A program made the position numbers and the translations under genes. This document shows, one piece after another, positions 25,560-35,203 of a DNA stretch of 64,000 bases (its first letter is position 1; every line of letters starts with the position of its first letter). Under the pieces are notes generated by a model. The model had not been told where the DNA came from. It did no database searches and was given only the letters and a program-made list of their open reading frames with translations. The DNA is taken from positions 1 to 64,000 of the forward strand of contig JANQKY010000035.1 in assembly GCA_028280885.1 (NCBI GenBank), in the 5' to 3' direction. The DNA comes from Tepidamorphus sp. (GTDB lineage: Bacteria; Pseudomonadota; Alphaproteobacteria; Rhizobiales; Tepidamorphaceae).

Positions 25560-27317
25560 ATGGATGTGTTCAGCGATTTCACCGGCCGGGTCCACCGGGC
25601 CGTCGACACCCTGCGCGAGGATGGCACGCTGCCGGCCGATTGCGATGCAAGCCGCGTCGTCGTCGAGCCGCCGCGCGATCGGTCGCATGGCGATGTCGCG
25701 ACCAACGCCGCGCTGGTCTTGGCCAAGCAGGCCCGCTGCAAGCCGCGCGATCTGGCCGACAAGCTGGTCGCGACGCTGAGTACGTCCGACGATGTGGTCT
25801 CCGCCGAGGTGGCCGGACCGGGCTTCGTGAACCTGAGCCTGAGCGAGGCCTATTGGCACCGCCAGCTTGGCGGCATCGTCTCTGCGGGCGCCGATTTCGG
25901 CCGCAGCGCGGTCGGCGCGGGCGAGGCCGTCAATGTCGAATATGTCTCCGCCAACCCGACGGGCCCGCTCCATGTCGGCCATTGTCGTGGCGCGGTGTTC
26001 GGCGACGCACTTGCCGGCCTGCTCGAATTCGCCGGTTTCGTCGTCACCCGGGAATATTACATCAACGACGCCGGCGCCCAGGTCGACGTGCTCGCCCGCT
26101 CCGCCTTCCTGCGCTACCGCGAAGCGCTCGGCGAGGCGATCGGCGCAATCCCCGAGGGCCTCTATCCCGGCGACTATCTGAAGCCGGTCGGCGCGGCGCT
26201 TGCGGAACAATACGGCGACAGCCTGCTCGGCAGGCCGGAGCCCGAGTGGCTTGCCGATGTCCGGCAGTTCGCAATCGATGCGATGATGGACCTGATCCGC
26301 GACGATCTGGAAACGCTCGGCATCCATCACGCCTTGTTCTATTCGGAACGCTCGCTGCAGGTGCCCGAAGACAAGATTGCCGGCACGGTCGCCGACCTGC
26401 GCGAACGCGGCCTCATCTACGAGGGCCGGCTGCCGCCGCCGAAGGGGCAGTTGCCGGAGGACTGGGAGGACCGCGAGCAGACACTGTTCCGGGCGACCGG
26501 GTTCGGCGACGACGTCGACCGGCCGCTTCTGAAGTCGGACGGCAGCTATACCTATTTCGCCTCCGACATCGCCTATCACCGCGACAAGTATCTGCGTGGC
26601 TTCAAGGCGATGATCGACGTGCTCGGCGCCGATCACGGCGGCTATGTCAAGCGCATGCAGGCCGCCGTGAAGGCCGTAAGCAACGGCGAGGCGGCGCTCG
26701 ATGTCAAGCTGTGCCAGCTCGTCAAACTGTTTCGCGGCGGCGAGCCGGTCAAGATGTCGAAGCGGGCAGGGGAGTTCGTCACCCTGCGCGACGTCGTCGA
26801 CGAGGTCGGCCGCGACGTGGTGCGCTTCATCATGCTGACGCGCAAGAACGACGCGCCGCTCGACTTCGACTTCGAGAAGGTCACCGAGCAGTCGAAGGAC
26901 AATCCGGTCTTCTACGTGCAATACGCCCATGCACGGGCGCATTCGGTGTTCCGCAACGCCGCCGAGGTCTATCCCGATGTGCGGTTCCCGCTGCAACCCG
27001 TTGACGCTGCGGCGCTTGCGGGCCTGACCGACTCCGCCGAGCTTGCGATCGTCAAGACGCTGGCGGAGTTTCCACGGATGGTGGAAACCGCCGCGATCGC
27101 CCACGAGCCGCACCGCATCGCGTTTTATCTCTATGATCTCGCCAGCGCCTTCCATGGCTTATGGAATCGCGGCAAGGACTTGCCACAATTACGGTTTATT
27201 AACTCGGAAGACCGAGTGTTAACCATGGCTAGACTGACTTTGGTTCAGGCCGTCGCGGTGGTGCTTTCGTCTGGATTGGGCATGCTCGGAGTAGAGCCGC
27301 TCGAAGAAATGCGTTGA
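25560..27317 (+). CDS. argS: Arginyl-tRNA synthetase
   Basis: 585-residue class I synthetase. N-terminal Add-1 tRNA-binding domain, HIGH variant [16 protein letters not shown] near residue 138, a [10 protein letters not shown] loop near 398 and a C-terminal DALR anticodon-binding domain ([15 protein letters not shown] on). ATG 25560 ([11 protein letters not shown]) gives the normal length; the 33 extra in-frame codons upstream overlap the dgt end and lack similarity. The argS-SPOR-nagZ-scpA-scpB order is a conserved rhizobial block. Confidence 0.96.
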   Translation: MDVFSDFTGRVHRAVDTLREDGTLPADCDASRVVVEPPRDRSHGDVATNAALVLAKQARCKPRDLADKLVATLSTSDDVVSAEVAGPGFVNLSLSEAYWHRQLGGIVSAGADFGRSAVGAGEAVNVEYVSANPTGPLHVGHCRGAVFGDALAGLLEFAGFVVTREYYINDAGAQVDVLARSAFLRYREALGEAIGAIPEGLYPGDYLKPVGAALAEQYGDSLLGRPEPEWLADVRQFAIDAMMDLIRDDLETLGIHHALFYSERSLQVPEDKIAGTVADLRERGLIYEGRLPPPKGQLPEDWEDREQTLFRATGFGDDVDRPLLKSDGSYTYFASDIAYHRDKYLRGFKAMIDVLGADHGGYVKRMQAAVKAVSNGEAALDVKLCQLVKLFRGGEPVKMSKRAGEFVTLRDVVDEVGRDVVRFIMLTRKNDAPLDFDFEKVTEQSKDNPVFYVQYAHARAHSVFRNAAEVYPDVRFPLQPVDAAALAGLTDSAELAIVKTLAEFPRMVETAAIAHEPHRIAFYLYDLASAFHGLWNRGKDLPQLRFINSEDRVLTMARLTLVQAVAVVLSSGLGMLGVEPLEEMR

Positions 27318-27386
27318 AACGCCGGTTCCGACAGACGACAATGATGGTTAACCCCGCCGCGACCCAGTAGCGAGTTAGGGTGATTG

Positions 27387-30152
27387 ATGTCGGATACGCA
27401 GTATCCAAAGCGTACCCGTCCGGGTGACTACGAACCCCCGGCCGAGACTGCAAACGAAGCTCCGGGCAGCCGGCAGGTCGAGGACCCGCTGGCCGAACTT
27501 GCGCGCCTGATCGACGAGGATCCCTTCGCCGATTTCAACCAGCGCCGCCGCGAGCCTTATCTGACCGGCAATCCGGCAACCGCTGACGATGCAGCGGCTG
27601 GTGATGCCGCCGCCGCCGACACCATTCTCGCGGGCGCAACGTCAGACGAGGTGCCGGTCGCAGCCGCACCGGCGGATGGCGGCCTGGTCACGCAATACCT
27701 GCAGGAAGCCACCCCTCAGGAGCCGGCTCCACAGGATTTTGCCGGCGAGGGCGCCGCGCCGTCGGCAGACCTTCCGCAGCAGGATTACGGCCAGCAGGAA
27801 TATGGCCACGAACCGACGCCTGCGCCGTTCGAGGCCGGGCCGTCTGCTCCGTCCCCTGGCTTGCCCCATGAAGCGCCCTACGAGGCGCCGCATGCCGAGC
27901 CGGCGCGCTATGACGATCCGGTCGCCGCGCCCTTCCACTTAGACCCGTTGGCACCGGAGACCGGTTACGCGGGCGCCGATCAGGCCGGCGCGGACATGCC
28001 GGCACCCGCCGCTCAAGCCCCCGCTGATCAAGTTCCTGTCGAAGAGGCGCCGTTCGCCGCAGCGGACCCGGCTGCGCCCATCCGCCGGATCGAACCGGAT
28101 TTCGATGTCGCGCCGGCCCAGGCCGGTCAACCCGACATTGTTCACCCGGATACAGCATACACGGAGACGGCACACACGGATTACGCGGATACGGGTTACA
28201 CGCCGCCGGCTGCCGACCCGGAACAGCGGATCGAGCCGGCCCTGTTCGAGCACGAAATCCACCGCGCCGAACCGCAGGTCGAGCCGCAGATCCACGATCC
28301 GCTTGCCGGTGGGGCTGTCGGCGCCGAGGCGCCGGAAGGTGGGGCTGCGGCTGCGCCGCAAAGCCTGGAACCGGATTTCGATCGCGATGCGACCGAGCGG
28401 CTCTATGCCGATCTCGCCGCCGCCACGCAGGCCGCGGAGCCGTCCTTCCAAACCTCCGCGCTCGAGCAGCCCCTGCCGGACCCCATTACGCCCGATCCCG
28501 TTATGCCTGACCTCGGCGCGACCGATCCGGTTCTGCCGGATGCGGGAGCACCGGAGCCTGCGTCCGTGTCGCCGCCTTACGATCCGGCGGCCGACTTCGA
28601 GGCGCGGCTGCTCGAGGATCTACCCGTGCCGGCAGACGAGGTACCGGCGCCGGCACTGCCGCAGACCGATGTCCCGCCGGTGCCTGCTGCGCCGAGCGTG
28701 TCCGTCGACCCGCCGGCCGGTGCGTCGCCGCACGGTTTCGATCCCGGCGACCTCAGCGGGCTCACGGGCGCCGCGACCGCCCAGCCGCCTCTTGGCGAAC
28801 CATCTCTTGGTGGACAGGCACCGCAGCAATCTGCGCGCGGGGCTCCCGCCGTCGACCTGTCGGGCCTGGAAGCTGAACTCGCGAACACCGACTTTACGCA
28901 AACTGATCCGGTGTTCGACGAATCCGGCCATGTCCCGCCGATGGAGAGCGAGGACGCCAATGCCGGGACGTCCCGCCGGCGCGGACTGTTCATCCTGGCC
29001 GGCCTGATCGCCGTCGTCGTCGTCGGCGGCGCGGGCGCCTTCTTCGTCAATCTGTTCGGCGGTGGCGAGGCCAGCGGTCCGGCGCCGGTCATCCGCGCCG
29101 ACAAGTCGCCGACCAAGGTGCAGCCCCAGCAGAGCGGCGAGCAACCCGCGCAGGAGCAGGGCAAGCTCGTCTATGACCGTGTCAGCGGCGATGGCAGCGA
29201 CGAAAACACCAAACTGGTGCCGCGCCAGGAAGAAATCGCCGATGTCGGCGGCAAGGCGGTGCGGGTGATCAATCCGAACGCCGAGGAAACCGGCCTGCGC
29301 GGCACGTCGAACGGCACCGGTTCGGCGCTGCTCGACGAGGATGCGCCAAAGCGCGTGCGCACCGTGGTCGTCAAGCCGGACGGCACGATCGTCGGCGAGA
29401 TCGAGCCGCCGATCGAACCGCAGACGGATCAGAGCCCGGCGCCCCTTACGCAAGGCCAGACTCAGGGAACAGGCCAGGAGCAATCCGGCCAGCAGGCGGC
29501 GCTGCAGCCCGCGCCGCTGCCCGGACAGGACGGTTCTTCCCTCGACAGTGGCGCCAGCCAGGCGACGACGCCCGGCCTTCAGGGCGGGCAGGAAGGGGCG
29601 GCGTCGACCGATAGCGCGGCGACTGCCGAAGGCGGCGTCCCGCTGCCACGGGCGCGCCCGTCCGACCTGCCCAGAAGCGAGGCGGCGCCCGTCCAGACGC
29701 AATCATCGCAGGGCGCGGCCTCGAATTTCGTTCCGCCCTCGGCACCGTCGGCGAACAACGCGCGCTCCAACCAGCCGATCTCTCTGACGCCCACCGGCAA
29801 CCAGACTCAGACGCAGGCGACCCAGACGGCCACGCAGACCGCGGCCGCCCAGACGCAGGCTGCCCAGCAGGCGAGCGCGCCGCAGACGACCACCTTCCCG
29901 GCGGGTTCCTTCGTCGTGCAGGTCGCCGCCAGCCGCAACGAGCAGGACGCCCGCAGCACGGCCGCGTCGATCAGCCAGCGCTACAGCGGCCAGCTGTCCG
30001 GTTATTCGCCGCAGGTCGAGCGCGCCGATCTCGGCGATCGCGGAATCTACTATCGCGTCGGGGTCGGGCCGATGAACACGCAGGCCGCCGCCAACTCGCT
30101 GTGTTCCAACCTGAAATCGGCCGGACTGGACTGCTTCGTCCGGCGAAACTGA
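27387..30152 (+). CDS. Large SPOR-domain, single-pass membrane protein
   Basis: 921 residues in four parts: about 525 residues of Pro/Ala/Asp-rich, low-complexity cytoplasmic sequence; one membrane helix (FILAGLIAVVVVGGAGAFF, about 532-552) after SRRRG; a Gln/Thr/Pro-rich periplasmic linker; and a C-terminal SPOR domain (about 840-921, FVVQVAASRNEQDARS... YYRVGVGPM), which binds denuded peptidoglycan at the division site. FtsN-like topology suggests a septal role. ATG 27387 is preferred over TTG 27384. The cytoplasmic tail is exceptionally long for an FtsN analogue. Confidence 0.85.
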   Translation: MSDTQYPKRTRPGDYEPPAETANEAPGSRQVEDPLAELARLIDEDPFADFNQRRREPYLTGNPATADDAAAGDAAAADTILAGATSDEVPVAAAPADGGLVTQYLQEATPQEPAPQDFAGEGAAPSADLPQQDYGQQEYGHEPTPAPFEAGPSAPSPGLPHEAPYEAPHAEPARYDDPVAAPFHLDPLAPETGYAGADQAGADMPAPAAQAPADQVPVEEAPFAAADPAAPIRRIEPDFDVAPAQAGQPDIVHPDTAYTETAHTDYADTGYTPPAADPEQRIEPALFEHEIHRAEPQVEPQIHDPLAGGAVGAEAPEGGAAAAPQSLEPDFDRDATERLYADLAAATQAAEPSFQTSALEQPLPDPITPDPVMPDLGATDPVLPDAGAPEPASVSPPYDPAADFEARLLEDLPVPADEVPAPALPQTDVPPVPAAPSVSVDPPAGASPHGFDPGDLSGLTGAATAQPPLGEPSLGGQAPQQSARGAPAVDLSGLEAELANTDFTQTDPVFDESGHVPPMESEDANAGTSRRRGLFILAGLIAVVVVGGAGAFFVNLFGGGEASGPAPVIRADKSPTKVQPQQSGEQPAQEQGKLVYDRVSGDGSDENTKLVPRQEEIADVGGKAVRVINPNAEETGLRGTSNGTGSALLDEDAPKRVRTVVVKPDGTIVGEIEPPIEPQTDQSPAPLTQGQTQGTGQEQSGQQAALQPAPLPGQDGSSLDSGASQATTPGLQGGQEGAASTDSAATAEGGVPLPRARPSDLPRSEAAPVQTQSSQGAASNFVPPSAPSANNARSNQPISLTPTGNQTQTQATQTATQTAAAQTQAAQQASAPQTTTFPAGSFVVQVAASRNEQDARSTAASISQRYSGQLSGYSPQVERADLGDRGIYYRVGVGPMNTQAAANSLCSNLKSAGLDCFVRRN

Positions 30153-30231
30153 GCGCCCTTCATGGCAACCGGGCCGGATCTTGCGATCCGGTCCTGTTGA
30201 CCGGCGCCATCGCGCCGGGTAAGCCGCCCCT

Positions 30232-31299
30232 ATGGCAACGCGATCCTTCATAACCGGATGCGCCGGCGCCGTCCTGTCCGATGCCGAGCGCGCCTTCCTG
30301 CGGGATACGGATCCCTGGGGCCTCATCCTGTTCGCCCGCAACTGCGAAACGCCCGATCAGATCCGGACCCTCGTGGCGGATTTCCGTGACAGTGTCGGGC
30401 GCGCCGATGCGCCGGTCCTGATCGACCAGGAAGGCGGCCGCGTCCAGCGCCTCAAACCGCCGCACTGGCCGGATTATCCCGCCGCCGGCCGGATCGGCCG
30501 GCTCTACGACACCGATCCGGACGAGGGGCTACATGCCGCCTGGCTGCATGGCCGGCTGATCGGCGAGGACCTGTACGGACTCGGTATCACGGTCGATTGC
30601 CTGCCTTGCCTGGATATCCGCACGCCCGAAACTCACGCGGCGATCGGCGACCGGTCCTTCGGCGCTGATCCGGCGCGCATCGTCGCCCTTGCCGAGGCCC
30701 AGGTCCGTGGGCTTGCGGCTGCCGGCATCGCGCCGGTGATGAAACACATGCCCGGTCACGGCCGGGCAACGATCGACAGCCATTTCGAGCTGCCGGTCGT
30801 TGGGTCGGATCGTGACGAACTGGAACGCACGGATTTCGCGCCGTTCCGCCAGATGGCGGCCCCGTCGATTGGGCTGCCGACAGGCCTGCCGATGGGAATG
30901 ACCGCCCATGTCGTCTACGAAGCCATCGATAAGGCCGCGCCGGCGACGCTGTCGTATGAGGTGATCGATGCTATCATTCGCGGATCGATCGGGTTCGACG
31001 GTTTGCTGATGAGCGATGATCTTTCCATGCAGGCGCTGAGCGGATCGCTCGACGAGCGGGCGCGCGGCGCCATCGCCGCCGGCTGCGACCTGGCCCTGCA
31101 CTGTAACGGCAATGCCGCCGAAATGGCCGCCGTCGCCGAGGCCGTGCCGCATCTGACCGGCCGGGCCGCCGAGCGGGCTGCAACGGCACTCCGGTTTGCC
31201 GCGCGCCAGGAAACCGATCTCGACGCCGCCAGACGGGAATTCGAGGCGCTTGCCGAGAAGGCCCGGTCGCTTGATCCCGCGGGCGGACCGGTGTCGTGA
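30232..31299 (+). CDS. nagZ: Beta-N-acetylhexosaminidase (cytosolic peptidoglycan recycling)
   Basis: 355-residue GH3 enzyme that removes GlcNAc from anhydro-muropeptides. Signatures: IDQEGGRVQRL, the KHMPGHG loop with its catalytic histidine near residue 170-176, and the nucleophile aspartate in LLMSDDLSMQAL near 260. No signal peptide, as expected. Its 3' end overlaps scpA by 4 bp. In beta-lactamase-inducible strains its product also serves as an AmpR signal; no ampC or ampR is present here. Confidence 0.95.
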   Translation: MATRSFITGCAGAVLSDAERAFLRDTDPWGLILFARNCETPDQIRTLVADFRDSVGRADAPVLIDQEGGRVQRLKPPHWPDYPAAGRIGRLYDTDPDEGLHAAWLHGRLIGEDLYGLGITVDCLPCLDIRTPETHAAIGDRSFGADPARIVALAEAQVRGLAAAGIAPVMKHMPGHGRATIDSHFELPVVGSDRDELERTDFAPFRQMAAPSIGLPTGLPMGMTAHVVYEAIDKAAPATLSYEVIDAIIRGSIGFDGLLMSDDLSMQALSGSLDERARGAIAAGCDLALHCNGNAAEMAAVAEAVPHLTGRAAERAATALRFAARQETDLDAARREFEALAEKARSLDPAGGPVS

Positions 31300-32120
31300 C
31301 CGGCCCCGAGAAGGACCTCTGGGGCGAAACGCCGGAGCGGATCCGCAATCCGGCCGCCTCCCGCCCGCCGGCCGATGCCTTTCTCGTCGATGTGGAAGGC
31401 TTCGAGGGGCCGCTCGACCTGCTGCTCGCCCTTGCCCGCGCACAGAAGGTCGATCTCGCCCGGATTTCGATCCTCGCGCTCGCCGAGCAATATGTCGCCT
31501 TCATCAACGAGGCGCGGCGGCTGCGGCTGGAGCTGGCCGCCGACTATCTCGTCATGGCCTCCTGGCTTGCCTATCTGAAGTCGCGGCTGCTTCTGCCCAA
31601 ACAGGCCGACGACGAGGAGCCGACGGGCGAGGAGATGGCCGCCGTCCTGGCCTTCCGGCTGCAGCGCCTGGAAGCGATGCGCGATGCCTCGGTGAAGCTC
31701 GTCAACCGCAACCGGCTCGGCCGGGACGTCTTCCCGCGCGGCCAGCCGGAAGGCGTCCGCGTGGAGCGCCGCAGCATCTATCACGCAACGCTCTACGATC
31801 TGCTGAAGGCCTATGGCGAGCAGCGCAGCCGCCAGGCGATCAGCCGCGTGGTGCTCGCGCCGCGCAAGGTCGTGTCGCTCAAAGCCGCCCGCGAGATCCT
31901 CGAGCGCCTGGTCGGCGATATCGCCGCCTGGACGCCGCTCGACGCGCTGGTCGATGAATTCATCGAAGACCCGGAGATGAAGCGCACCGCCACCGCCAGC
32001 ACCTTCACCGCGAGCCTCGAACTGTGCCGCGAGGGGCAGATCGAGTTGAGGCAGGAGACGACGTTCGGGCCGCTCTACATGCGCGCGCCCGACCGCACGC
32101 CGCGCGGATCGGGCCGGTAG
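31296..32120 (+). CDS. scpA: Segregation and condensation protein A
   Basis: 274-residue kleisin of the bacterial SMC complex. It has FLVDVEGFEGPLDLLLALAR, the N-terminal helix pair that binds the SMC neck, the KSRLLLP segment, and a C-terminal winged helix (ITFTASLELCREGQIELRQE-like). It overlaps nagZ by 4 bp and is 3 bp from scpB, so ScpA and ScpB are probably made in balance. Smc itself is outside the window. Confidence 0.95.
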   Translation: MTGPEKDLWGETPERIRNPAASRPPADAFLVDVEGFEGPLDLLLALARAQKVDLARISILALAEQYVAFINEARRLRLELAADYLVMASWLAYLKSRLLLPKQADDEEPTGEEMAAVLAFRLQRLEAMRDASVKLVNRNRLGRDVFPRGQPEGVRVERRSIYHATLYDLLKAYGEQRSRQAISRVVLAPRKVVSLKAAREILERLVGDIAAWTPLDALVDEFIEDPEMKRTATASTFTASLELCREGQIELRQETTFGPLYMRAPDRTPRGSGR

Positions 32121-32123
32121 GCG

Positions 32124-32795
32124 ATGAGCGATCCCGGCGACAACGTCACCAGCATGACGCCGAGCGAGCGGCGCGAGCAGTTGCGCATGCTCGAGGCGCT
32201 GCTGTTTGCCGCCACCGAGCCGTTGGATCTGGCGACCCTGCGGTCGCGCCTGCCGAACGATGCCGATATCGAGATGCTGCTGTCGGAATTGCAGGCGGTC
32301 TATGCAAATCGCGGCGTCAATCTGGTCACGGTCGGCGGCAAATGGCGGTTCCGCACCGCCGATGACCTGTCCTTCCTGCTGCGCCGCGACGCGGTTGAAC
32401 AGCGGCAATTGTCGCGGGCCGCGCTTGAGACGCTGGCGATCGTCGCCTATCACCAGCCGACGACGCGTGCCGAGATCGAGGAAATCCGTGGCGTCAGCAT
32501 TTCCAAGGGCGTGCTGGATGTCCTGATGGAAGCAGGCTGGATCCGCATGCGCGGCCGCCGGCGCACGCCGGGCCGGCCGGTCACCTATGGCACGACGGAG
32601 GCGTTTCTCGACCATTTCGGACTGGAGAGCCTGCGCGATTTGCCCGGTGTGGAGGAACTGAAGGGCGCCGGACTGCTCGACAGCCGCCTGCCGCCCAATT
32701 TCGCGGTGCCGACGCCCGACGGGTCGGACCTTGCAGACGATGAGGATCCGCTCGAACAGGGCGATCTGTGGACCGAGGACGAAACGGATCGCTGA
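32124..32795 (+). CDS. scpB: Segregation and condensation protein B
   Basis: 223 residues with two winged-helix domains: MLEALLFAATEPLDLATL then LSRAALETLAIVAYHQPTTRAEIEEIRGV, the family's most conserved stretch, and the GRPVTYGTTEAFLDHFGL close. It dimerises on ScpA in the SMC condensin. The stop overlaps the ATG of the downstream ABC ATPase gene (TGATG). Confidence 0.95.
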   Translation: MSDPGDNVTSMTPSERREQLRMLEALLFAATEPLDLATLRSRLPNDADIEMLLSELQAVYANRGVNLVTVGGKWRFRTADDLSFLLRRDAVEQRQLSRAALETLAIVAYHQPTTRAEIEEIRGVSISKGVLDVLMEAGWIRMRGRRRTPGRPVTYGTTEAFLDHFGLESLRDLPGVEELKGAGLLDSRLPPNFAVPTPDGSDLADDEDPLEQGDLWTEDETDR

Positions 32796-34009
32796 TGTCG
32801 GTTGTTTCCCGTGACGAACCGTCGCAGCCGGTGGCAGGCGATCTTGCGCCCAAGGGCCCCGGGCTGTCCCGCTGGGGACGGCGCGGCACGGCGGGCGCGG
32901 TCATCGCCGCCGGGCTGGAATTCGACGCGGTATCCCATGCCTACGAGACCGCCCAGGCGGTCGATCGGGTGACGCTCGAAATCGAACCGGCCGAATTCGT
33001 CTGCCTGCTCGGACCCTCCGGCTGCGGCAAGACAACCTTGCTGAAGCTCGCCGCCGGTCTCGAGGTGCCGGCGGCCGGCGCGATCCGCATCAACGGCCGG
33101 GAGGTGTCGGGACCAGGCGGCTTCGTGCCGCCGGAGCGGCGCGGCGTCGGGTTGATGTTCCAGGATTTCGCACTGTTTCCGCATCTCTCGGTGCTGAGCA
33201 ACGTCATGTTCGGCCTGTCGGACCTCGCCCGCGAGGCGGCCCGGAACGAGGCGCTGAAGGCGCTTGCCCGCGTCGACATGGAGGCCTACGCGGCGGTTTA
33301 TCCGCACGCGCTGTCCGGTGGCGAGCAGCAGCGCGTGGCGCTTGCCCGGGCGATCGCGCCACGGCCGAGCATCCTTTTGATGGACGAGCCGTTTTCCGGC
33401 CTCGACAGCCGCCTGCGCGACGAGGTGCGCGACGAAACGCTCGCTGTCCTGCGCGAGACGCGGGCGACCTGCATCATCGTCACCCACGATCCGGAGGAGG
33501 CGATGCGGATGGCCGATCGCATCGTCTTGATGCGGTCCGGCCGGCTCGTCCAGGTCGGCTCCGCCTCCGATCTCTATCACCGGCCCGCCGACCTTGCCGC
33601 CGCTCGCTTCTTCAGCGAACTGAACGAAGTGCCCGGCATCGTCGCCGAGGGCAGGGTATCGACGCCGATCGGCGACTTTAGTGGGCACGGCGCCACCGCC
33701 GGCAAGGCAACGGGCGAGGCCGTCACCGTCTGCGTGCGCCCGCACGGGATTTCGCTGACCGAACCGGGGCAGGGCGTATCGGGACAGGGCGTATCGGGAC
33801 GCCTGCTGCAGCGCCGTTTCGTCGGCGAGGTGGAATTGCTGGAAATCGCGGTCGATGGCATCGACCAGCCATTGAAGGCGCGCGCGCGCATCTTAAATCA
33901 GGGGGCGGATGGCACCGAGGTCGGGGCCGAAGTGGGTGTCGCGATAAACGAGGCGGCCGTCCTGGTGTTTCCGGCAAATGGCGACCGGCCGACAGGCGCC
34001 CGGCGTTAA
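32795..34009 (+). CDS. ABC transporter ATP-binding protein (PotA/FbpC type), orphan
   Basis: 404 residues: Walker A GPSGCGKTT, Q-loop MFQDF, signature LSGGEQQRVALARA, Walker B SILLMDEPFSGLD, H-loop IVTHD, and a C-terminal TOBE-like regulatory region. This matches CUT1/Fe/polyamine importer ATPases. No permease or binding protein accompanies it; it is wedged between scpB (1-bp overlap) and tatA, where Rhizobiales usually have nothing. A 15-bp in-frame tandem duplication (QGVSGQGVSG) occurs near 33771-33800. Substrate is unknown; it may serve permeases encoded elsewhere. Confidence 0.85.
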   Translation: MSVVSRDEPSQPVAGDLAPKGPGLSRWGRRGTAGAVIAAGLEFDAVSHAYETAQAVDRVTLEIEPAEFVCLLGPSGCGKTTLLKLAAGLEVPAAGAIRINGREVSGPGGFVPPERRGVGLMFQDFALFPHLSVLSNVMFGLSDLAREAARNEALKALARVDMEAYAAVYPHALSGGEQQRVALARAIAPRPSILLMDEPFSGLDSRLRDEVRDETLAVLRETRATCIIVTHDPEEAMRMADRIVLMRSGRLVQVGSASDLYHRPADLAAARFFSELNEVPGIVAEGRVSTPIGDFSGHGATAGKATGEAVTVCVRPHGISLTEPGQGVSGQGVSGRLLQRRFVGEVELLEIAVDGIDQPLKARARILNQGADGTEVGAEVGVAINEAAVLVFPANGDRPTGARR

Positions 34010-34097
34010 CCAAAACAGTGACGTGAGTTGCGGCACGACAGTGACCTCTGTAATGTCCAGCCCAACCGTATCTTTAAGAGAAGTGAGGAGAGCGTAG

Positions 34098-34322
34098 ATG
34101 GCTCCCAGTTGGTTTCAGATCCTGATCGTCGTTGTCCTGCTCGTGCTGCTCTTCGGGCGCGGCAAGATCTCCGAGCTGATGGGCGACGTCGCCAAGGGCA
34201 TCAAGAGCTTCAAGAAGGGCATGTCCGAGGAAGAGGCCGCCGACGATGGCAAGACCATCGAGCACAAGGCGAGCGAGACGGTCGAGACGACCACCAAGGA
34301 AACCGCCAAGAAAGCGGGCTGA
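34098..34322 (+). CDS. tatA: Twin-arginine translocase subunit TatA
   Basis: 74 residues: one N-terminal membrane helix ([20 protein letters not shown] with the FGRGK hinge), an amphipathic helix ([17 protein letters not shown]) and a charged tail. TatA oligomers form the variable pore for folded Tat substrates such as the multicopper oxidase here. GAGGAG precedes ATG 34098. First of tatABC; a GC hairpin separates it from tatB. Confidence 0.95.
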   Translation: MAPSWFQILIVVVLLVLLFGRGKISELMGDVAKGIKSFKKGMSEEEAADDGKTIEHKASETVETTTKETAKKAG

Positions 34323-34344
34323 TCGCCCGGTTTTGACGCGAAGC

Positions 34345-34364
34345 CGGCCGGTTTTCCGGCCGGA
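34345..34364. promoter_or_regulatory. Perfect GC hairpin in the tatA-tatB gap
   Basis: CCGGCCGG-TTTT-CCGGCCGG, an 8-bp stem with a 4-nt loop, 22 nt after the tatA stop. There is no U-tract behind it, so it is more likely an RNA-stability or partial-attenuation element than a full terminator. Confidence 0.55.
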
Positions 34365-34426
34365 GACTGTCCGGGACGGGCCGGCCTGCGAAAGGTCTGG
34401 CCGGCACGGGCTCGGCGGAGACGCGC

Positions 34427-35191
34427 ATGTTCGATTTTGGATGGACCGAGCTGTTGGTGATCGCCGTCGTGGCGATCGTCGTCGTCGGCCCGCGCGAATT
34501 GCCCGGAATGCTGCGCAATTTCGGCAAGTTCGCCAGCCAGCTGCGCTCCATGGCCAGCGATTTTCAGCGCCAGTTCAACGACGCGCTGAAGGAGGCCGAG
34601 CTCGATGACGTCAAGAAGAGCATCGAGGACGTCCGTAAGATCAATCCGGTCAATCAGCTGAAAGACAGCCTCAATCCGCTGAAGGAGGCCGGCGAAAGCG
34701 TCCGCAAGGCGGTCGAGACCGATCCCCAAAAATCGTCAGGCACGTCTAAATCGGCAAGCACGTCTGCCAAGTCGGAAAGCCCGAAAGCGCCGGCACCCGA
34801 CAAACCCGCCGACAAGCCGGTGCCGACGGAGGCCGAGGCCGCCCGCAAGGCGCCCGCGAAGACATCAGCCGCGAAAAAGCCGCCTGCCAAAAAGGCAGCC
34901 GCGAAGAAACCGGCCACGAAGACGACTGCTGCGAAGAAACCTCCGGCAAAGAAGCCGGCGGCCAAGACCGCCGCGAAATCGACGACGCCGAAGTCGACAT
35001 CGGCCAAATCCGCTGCGTCCAAATCAACACCCACGCGCAAGCCGGCGACGAAATCCAAATCCGCCCCGAAGACTGCGACCCCGAAGACTGCGACCCCGAA
35101 GACCGCCACCCCGAAGACTGCTGCGGTGACCGCCAAACCCGCCGCTAAGCCGGTCGCCGAGCCCGCCGCCAAATCCGACACCGCCGCATAA
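34427..35191 (+). CDS. tatB: Twin-arginine translocase subunit TatB with histone H1-like tail
   Basis: 254 residues. The first 90 are canonical TatB: MFDFGWTELLVIAVVAIVVV helix, GPRELPGMLR hinge and a long amphipathic helix. With TatC it forms the signal-peptide receptor. The remaining 150 or so residues are a Lys/Ala/Pro-rich low-complexity tail (KKPPAKKAAAKKPATK; four KTATP-type repeats from an 18-bp repeat in the DNA), unlike E. coli TatB (171 aa) in charge. Tails of this sort vary between strains. ATG 34427; 12 bp to tatC. Confidence 0.93.
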   Translation: MFDFGWTELLVIAVVAIVVVGPRELPGMLRNFGKFASQLRSMASDFQRQFNDALKEAELDDVKKSIEDVRKINPVNQLKDSLNPLKEAGESVRKAVETDPQKSSGTSKSASTSAKSESPKAPAPDKPADKPVPTEAEAARKAPAKTSAAKKPPAKKAAAKKPATKTTAAKKPPAKKPAAKTAAKSTTPKSTSAKSAASKSTPTRKPATKSKSAPKTATPKTATPKTATPKTAAVTAKPAAKPVAEPAAKSDTAA

Positions 35192-35203
35192 GGCAATTCC
35201 CAG

